DNA of 17,966 nt, from assembly GCA_035399245.1 (NCBI GenBank), contig DAOPIR010000036.1, positions 1-17,966 of the forward strand, read 5' to 3'. The translations under genes and the position numbers were made by a program. The notes beneath the pieces are model-generated. The model ran no database searches, was not told the DNA's origin, and saw only the letters and a program-made list of their open reading frames with translations. Shown piece by piece: positions 14,086 through 17,966 of this stretch; position 1 is the first letter of the stretch; every line of letters starts with the position of its first letter. The stretch is from CAXXOK01 sp035399245 (GTDB lineage Bacteria > Bacillota > Clostridia > Christensenellales > Aristaeellaceae).

Positions 14086-14535
14086 ATGCCAAAAACCGCC
14101 ATCCTCTATCGTTCTCCACATCATGGGAACACCAAAAAGCTTATCAACGCGATTGCCAAAGCGCATGCCGATGTTACCCTGGTCAAGGCAGGCGAAGATT
14201 CCTTTGATCCATCCCGTTTCGATGTCATCGGCTTTGCTTCCGGCGTATATGCCGGCAGGCTGCACCGCAGCGTTCATAAAGCGCTGAACGAATTAGGCGG
14301 GGATGGGCGAAAAGGATTTGTGATCTATACCTGCGGCGATACCGCGGGCGAAAAATACGGCAAGCGCTTTTTGGACGCGCTCGCCGAAAAGGGATTTACT
14401 CCCTGCGGATTTTACTGGTGTTTGGGGCACGACAGCTTTGGCCCGCTTCGCCTTGTGGGCGGCATCCATAAAGGCAGGCCGAATGCGGACGATATTCAGG
14501 GTGCGGTGGATTTTTACGACGGCATGATCTGCTGA
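14086..14535 (+). CDS. Flavodoxin-domain protein
   Basis: A small cytosolic FMN-binding electron carrier or flavoenzyme of 149 residues. The phosphate-binding loop is YRSPHHGNTKKL (8-19), the SxHHGNT form common in clostridial flavodoxin-family proteins. Later segments DVIGFASGVYAGRLHRSVHK and FVIYTCGDTAGEKYGKRF match the two loops that hold the flavin ring. ATG 14086 is preceded by AAGGAA (14071-14076) at nine bases. It follows the D-aminopeptidase gene and ends four bases from the convergent ABC-F stop, with no terminator visible. It could be a true flavodoxin or a protoporphyrinogen-oxidase-like (HemG-type) protein; the length fits either. Confidence 0.9.
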   Translation: MPKTAILYRSPHHGNTKKLINAIAKAHADVTLVKAGEDSFDPSRFDVIGFASGVYAGRLHRSVHKALNELGGDGRKGFVIYTCGDTAGEKYGKRFLDALAEKGFTPCGFYWCLGHDSFGPLRLVGGIHKGRPNADDIQGAVDFYDGMIC

Positions 14536-14539
14536 CCCC

Positions 14540-16459
14540 TTATTCCCCTGCCGATTGGTACGCTTCCTCTGCTTTTTCCAGTGCCGTATACAGTACAGGC
14601 TGTTGATCCTGCGCCTTTTGATAAGCAAGCGAAAGTTCCAGAAGCTTATCCTGATCCCGGCACACCTCCGGATCGGCCATTCTTGTCTCGAGCTGCGCTA
14701 TCTGCTGCTCATTTTCCAAAATAGCTGCTTCGGCTTCCTCTACAGCGGCCTTCAGCTGCCGCAGCGCCGCGCTCTGCCGGCGCTCTTTTTTGCGGTCCTT
14801 CTGGATAGCGGTTTTGGTCATTCCCTCGTCAGCCGTCTCCGGCGGCATCGGGCGATCCCGTTTCTCCAGATAATCATCAAAATTGCCGATGTATTCCGTA
14901 ATGCCGTCCTCCGCCATCACCATCACGCGGTCGGCAAAGCGGTTGACAAAATAGCGGTCATGGCTGATAGCCAGGATCACGCCCGGGAAGTCCGCCAGCG
15001 CGTCTTCCAAAACCTCGCAGCTATCCATGTCCAGATGGTTGGTCGGTTCGTCCAACAGCAGAAAGTTGTCCTTGCGCAGCATCAGCTTTGTCAGCGCCAC
15101 GCGTCCGCGTTCGCCGCCCGACAGCGAGCTGATCTTGTCAAACACATCGTCGCCGGTAAACAGAAATTGCCCCAGCGCGCTGCGGACACGGCTTTGCTCC
15201 ATGGACGGGAACGAATTCCATATCTCGTCCAGCACCGAGTTGTTCAGGTGCAAATCCTGCTGATGCTGGTCGTAATACCCGATATCGATATTCACGCCAA
15301 AGCGTACGGTACCGCTATCGGGCGTTTCCTTGCGGTTCAAAATTCTAAATAGCGTCGTTTTTCCCACGCCGTTGGGCCCGATCAGCGCCACGCGGTCGCC
15401 CGCTCGCAGTTTGAAGCTGACATTCCTGAAAATCGTTTTATCGCCGAAGTGCTTTTGCAGGCCTTCTACTTCCAGCGCGTCTTCGCCCATGCGGCGGCGC
15501 GCATCAAAGGAAAAACGTACCTGCCGCTCCTCTTCCGGCCTTTCCAGCCGTTCGATCTTATCCAGCCGTTTCTGGCGTGATTCAGCCGCACGGATGGATT
15601 TTTCACGGTTGAAGCTGCGGTAGCGCTCGATGATCGCCTTTTCGCGTTCGATCTCCTTTTGCTGCAGCTGATAGGCTTTAATCCGCGCTTCGAAATCCGC
15701 GGTGCGTTTTTTCATATATTCGGAATAATTTCCGGTAAACTTGTATACGCGGCCGCCGAGCATCTCGCCCATCGTGTCGCATACATGGTCCAGAAAATAA
15801 CGGTCATGGCTGATCAGCAGCAGCGTACCTTTATAATCGGTCAGATAATTCTGCAGCCATTCAATCGCCGTCAGATCCAGATGGTTGGTGGGCTCGTCCA
15901 TCAGCAGCACATCGGGCTTTTGCAGCAGCAGCTTTGCCAGCGAAATCCGTGTCCGCTCCCCGCCGGACAGGGTTTTTACCTTGCGTGCAAACATCGGCTT
16001 GCCGATGCCAAGGCCGCACAGCATGCCGGTAATTTCGCCCTCGTAGGCATAGCCTTCCAGCCGGTTAAATTCCTCCGTCATGCGGTAATACTCGTCCGAC
16101 AGACGAATAGCAAGCTGCTCATCGTGGTTATCTGCCATACGCTGCTCCATGTCCCGCATACGGTTTTCCAGCGCGATAACGGGCGCAAACACACGCAGCA
16201 TCGCCTGCCATACGGTGTCGTCGCCTTCGATATCGCCGATCTGCGCCAGATAGCCCAGCTTCAGTCCCCGGCTCATGTGCACAGCGCCGCCGTCGGCCGC
16301 CTGTTCGCCGGTCAGGATACGCATCAGCGTGGTCTTGCCGCTGCCATTGGCGCCGACAAGCCCCATTTTCTCGCCTTTTTGTATGGAAAAGGTCACATCG
16401 CGGAGCACTTGGTCTATTCCAAAGCTCTTTTGGATGTTTTCCACGGAAATCAGAATCAT
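14540..16459 (-). CDS. ABC-F family ATPase (ribosome-associated, YdiF/Uup-like)
   Basis: A soluble twin-ATPase of the ABC-F family, whose members act on the ribosome in translation or antibiotic protection rather than in transport; no membrane helix is present. In the 639-residue form, domain 1 has Walker A GANGSGKT (36-43), signature LSGGERTRIS (164-173) and Walker B LLMDEPTNHLD (185-195). A charged linker at about 245-315 is the P-site tRNA interaction motif region. Domain 2 has GPNGVGKT (361-368), LSGGERGRVA (446-455) and LLLDEPTNHLD (467-477). A C-terminal helical arm (about 550-639) resembles the coiled coil of Uup and YdiF. ATG 16459 is preferred over 16477 and 16495, since GGGGA lies seven bases before it and the ABC domain starts at once. 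There is no sign that it is a resistance determinant rather than a housekeeping factor. Confidence 0.94.
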   Translation of the reverse strand: MILISVENIQKSFGIDQVLRDVTFSIQKGEKMGLVGANGSGKTTLMRILTGEQAADGGAVHMSRGLKLGYLAQIGDIEGDDTVWQAMLRVFAPVIALENRMRDMEQRMADNHDEQLAIRLSDEYYRMTEEFNRLEGYAYEGEITGMLCGLGIGKPMFARKVKTLSGGERTRISLAKLLLQKPDVLLMDEPTNHLDLTAIEWLQNYLTDYKGTLLLISHDRYFLDHVCDTMGEMLGGRVYKFTGNYSEYMKKRTADFEARIKAYQLQQKEIEREKAIIERYRSFNREKSIRAAESRQKRLDKIERLERPEEERQVRFSFDARRRMGEDALEVEGLQKHFGDKTIFRNVSFKLRAGDRVALIGPNGVGKTTLFRILNRKETPDSGTVRFGVNIDIGYYDQHQQDLHLNNSVLDEIWNSFPSMEQSRVRSALGQFLFTGDDVFDKISSLSGGERGRVALTKLMLRKDNFLLLDEPTNHLDMDSCEVLEDALADFPGVILAISHDRYFVNRFADRVMVMAEDGITEYIGNFDDYLEKRDRPMPPETADEGMTKTAIQKDRKKERRQSAALRQLKAAVEEAEAAILENEQQIAQLETRMADPEVCRDQDKLLELSLAYQKAQDQQPVLYTALEKAEEAYQSAGE

Positions 16460-16495
16460 GCAAAGTTCCCCTATCATGAACGCTTTCAGTTTCAA

Positions 16496-16504
16496 AGTAT
16501 ATCA
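16496..16504 (-). promoter_or_regulatory. Extended -10 promoter of the ABC-F gene
   Basis: On the minus strand TGA-TATACT (16496-16504) forms an extended -10 with no good -35. It predicts a start near 16489, 30 bases before ATG 16459. A second minus-strand promoter (TTGTAG at 16617-16622, 18-base spacer, TATACT at 16593-16598) lies further upstream and could also serve this gene. Confidence 0.5.
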
Positions 16505-16571
16505 CAAATGCCCGGCCGCTGCATATGGGCACTATACAGAACGCCCCCGCTGGTGTAAAATAGAGGAGAAA

Positions 16572-16600
16572 TAGACAATCGCTGTTGCATACAGTATACA
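16572..16600 (+). promoter_or_regulatory. Promoter of the repeat-containing membrane protein gene
   Basis: TAGACA (16572-16577), a 17-base spacer and TATACA (16595-16600) predict a start near 16607 and a leader of about 34 bases. The -10 overlaps the candidate minus-strand -10 at 16593-16598. Confidence 0.6.
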
Positions 16601-16640
16601 ATTTAACGATTCGCCGCTACAACAATCGGGAGGAATAGGC

Positions 16641-17966
16641 GTGAAAATTGACCTGACATGTCCGGTGGAACTGTGGAAGTACACGCTGCCCGGCGATGAT
16701 AATCCGCAATGCACCTTTATGCTCAATAATATCAGTGCAAAGCACGTCGTATCCGTACAGATCACCCTGACCAGCTACGGTCCCAAGGACTTTGTGCTTT
16801 TGCGGCAGACCGAGCGCCTGCCCGTAACCGACGCACCGCCGAGCATGGCGTTCACCGTGTCCATGCTGCCCACCGAATGGAAGAATGTCGTCAATGTCGA
16901 TCTGGTAATTGAAAAGGTGTGGTTTGCCGATGCCACGGTTTGGCGGCGCGGCAATGCCCCCGTAGTGGAGTACGAATCCAACGCCATTCCCGCAAGCCGG
17001 AGGCTGGATCAGCTGCGGTTTGTTGCCGGTGAGGACGCCGTGGGCTATCCGCAGCTGCAGGAGCAGGCATGGCTGTGCGTGTGCGGGCGTGCCAACGATT
17101 TGAAATCCGACCGCTGCTGCCGCTGTAAGCGCGGGCGGGATACGGTGTTTGCCTCCTATACGCCCGATAACGTGGAAAACCTGATTGCCGTGCATGAGCA
17201 AAAGCTGAAAAGCGTGGCGCAATCCGCACGCGAGGACGCCAGCCGTGTATCCGAGCGGCAGGAGACCATCCGCCGCAAGGCCGTACGCAGAAAACGGGCG
17301 ATTGTAACCGTGATAACCGTTGTGCTTTGCGCCGGCATCCTGACGGCGGGTGTGCTCCTGTGGGGGCTGCCCGCATGGCAGTATTATCAGGCAAGCAATC
17401 TGCTCAGCGACGGCGATTATGATGGCGCACGCGCGGCCTTTGTGCAATTGGAAGACTATCGTGATTCGCAATCCATGGTGCTTGAAAGCGACTACCGCAA
17501 GGCGGAAAACCTTGTCCAGCAAAATGATCTGGCAGATGCCGCCGCGCTGTATACCACGCTGTCGGAGTATAAGGACAGCAAGGATAAAGCCCTGCAAGCC
17601 AACTACCAAATCGCACACAACAGCTTCGCCGCCGGTGATTATGCGCTGGCTGCTGAGCAGTTTGGCGCGCTGAGCTCATATCAGGACAGCGAGGCCATGC
17701 AGCTCAGCTCGTTCTATCAGGAAGGGCTGGCGCTGTACGCCGAAGGAGATTATACGCAGGCGCGCGATCTATTTATTGAATTGGATACCTATCAGGATTC
17801 CGAAGCACAGGTACTGGCCTGCGATTATCAGATTGGCCTGCAGGCCTTTGATGACGGCGATTACGCACTGGCTGCCGAGATGTTTGAAGCCGTGGAAGAT
17901 ACGCAGGACGTCGCGGAAAAGCTGCAGGAGACTTATTATCAATGGGGGCTGGAAACGCAGGAAGCC
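16641..17966 (+). CDS. Membrane protein with Cys ribbon and TPR-like YxDS repeats, partial (C-terminus off the right edge)
   Basis: A 442-codon open frame running off the window. GTG 16641 is preceded by GGGAGG (16628-16633) at seven bases. Residues 1-135 form a mostly strand-rich domain I do not recognise. Residues 144-165 are a zinc-ribbon-like segment (WLCVCGRANDLKSD, then CCRCKR; Cys146, 148, 159/160, 162). A long charged, helical stretch (176-219) ends in a basic RRKAVRRKR, followed by one membrane helix (about 221-243). From residue 248 on are five 37-residue repeats with the pattern Y..A..L...GDY..A...F..L..Y.DS, a TPR-like unit common in clostridial surface or sensor proteins. The basic residues before the helix predict the ribbon in the cytoplasm and the repeats outside. 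No catalytic motif is seen. It is divergent from the ABC-F gene. Confidence 0.88.
   Translation, partial: MKIDLTCPVELWKYTLPGDDNPQCTFMLNNISAKHVVSVQITLTSYGPKDFVLLRQTERLPVTDAPPSMAFTVSMLPTEWKNVVNVDLVIEKVWFADATVWRRGNAPVVEYESNAIPASRRLDQLRFVAGEDAVGYPQLQEQAWLCVCGRANDLKSDRCCRCKRGRDTVFASYTPDNVENLIAVHEQKLKSVAQSAREDASRVSERQETIRRKAVRRKRAIVTVITVVLCAGILTAGVLLWGLPAWQYYQASNLLSDGDYDGARAAFVQLEDYRDSQSMVLESDYRKAENLVQQNDLADAAALYTTLSEYKDSKDKALQANYQIAHNSFAAGDYALAAEQFGALSSYQDSEAMQLSSFYQEGLALYAEGDYTQARDLFIELDTYQDSEAQVLACDYQIGLQAFDDGDYALAAEMFEAVEDTQDVAEKLQETYYQWGLETQEA
17382..17966 (+). repeat. Five 111-base coding repeats (37-residue TPR-like units)
   Basis: Units start at protein residues 248, 285, 322, 359 and 396, each opening with Tyr and carrying GDY (or NDL) near position 11 and YxDS near position 26. 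The units are diverged at DNA level, so this is an old protein repeat, not a recent tandem duplication. The fifth unit has TQDV instead of YxDS. The array may continue past the edge. Confidence 0.85.

Noticed and set aside
16617..17618. 333-codon minus-strand open frame opposite the repeat protein gene
   Set aside because: The plus frame has a ribosome site, domain structure and periodic repeats; the antisense product is Gly/His/Gln-rich without any recognisable pattern.

Overview
The window looks like a chromosomal segment of a low-to-mid GC Gram-positive anaerobe of the class Clostridia. The evidence is strong AGGAGG-type ribosome sites, TTGACA/TATAAT promoters, a tRNA-Met T-box leader in front of metG, an AbrB regulator with a C-terminal Cys4 motif of the clostridial type, separate secD and secF genes, a four-cysteine L28, and several Fe-S or flavin proteins. 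I see no rRNA, tRNA, CRISPR array, insertion sequence or prophage. Most of the window is ordinary core genome. The species cannot be named from this.

Layout. Positions 1-673 (minus) hold the 5' part of a BMP/PnrA-type substrate-binding protein, behind a 414-base gap with its own promoter and a possibly structured leader. guaA (1088-2635, minus) ends in a long perfect terminator hairpin. A small two-helix membrane protein of unknown function (2797-3141, plus) diverges from guaA and is followed by secD-secF (3239-5528) and a terminator. An AbrB-type regulator (5661-5900, minus) faces secF. A T-box leader with an AUG specifier (about 6174-6391) controls metG (6448-8391), which overlaps tatD by ATGA (8388-9149).

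tatD converges, with overlapping ends, on a small QueG-like double-[4Fe-4S] protein (9144-9833, minus). Further right on the minus strand lie rpmB (9941-10156) and a three-gene run read 12984 to 10255: a thioredoxin-reductase-like flavoprotein and two exported proteins. Divergent from that run are an M55 D-aminopeptidase and a flavodoxin-like protein (13252-14535, plus), which converge on an ABC-F ATPase (14540-16459, minus). The window ends inside a membrane protein with an N-terminal unknown domain, a Cys-rich ribbon, one membrane helix and 37-residue TPR-like repeats (16641 onward, plus).

The genes fall into housekeeping themes: purine supply (guaA, nucleoside-type binding protein), protein export (secDF), translation (metG, rpmB, ABC-F) and thiol/flavin/Fe-S redox chemistry. 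The most unusual item is the thioredoxin-reductase-like protein. It keeps FAD-binding motifs and the CATC redox site but lacks the recognisable NADPH-binding motifs, as in the ferredoxin-dependent flavin thioredoxin reductases of clostridia. I did not find a clear new multi-gene system.
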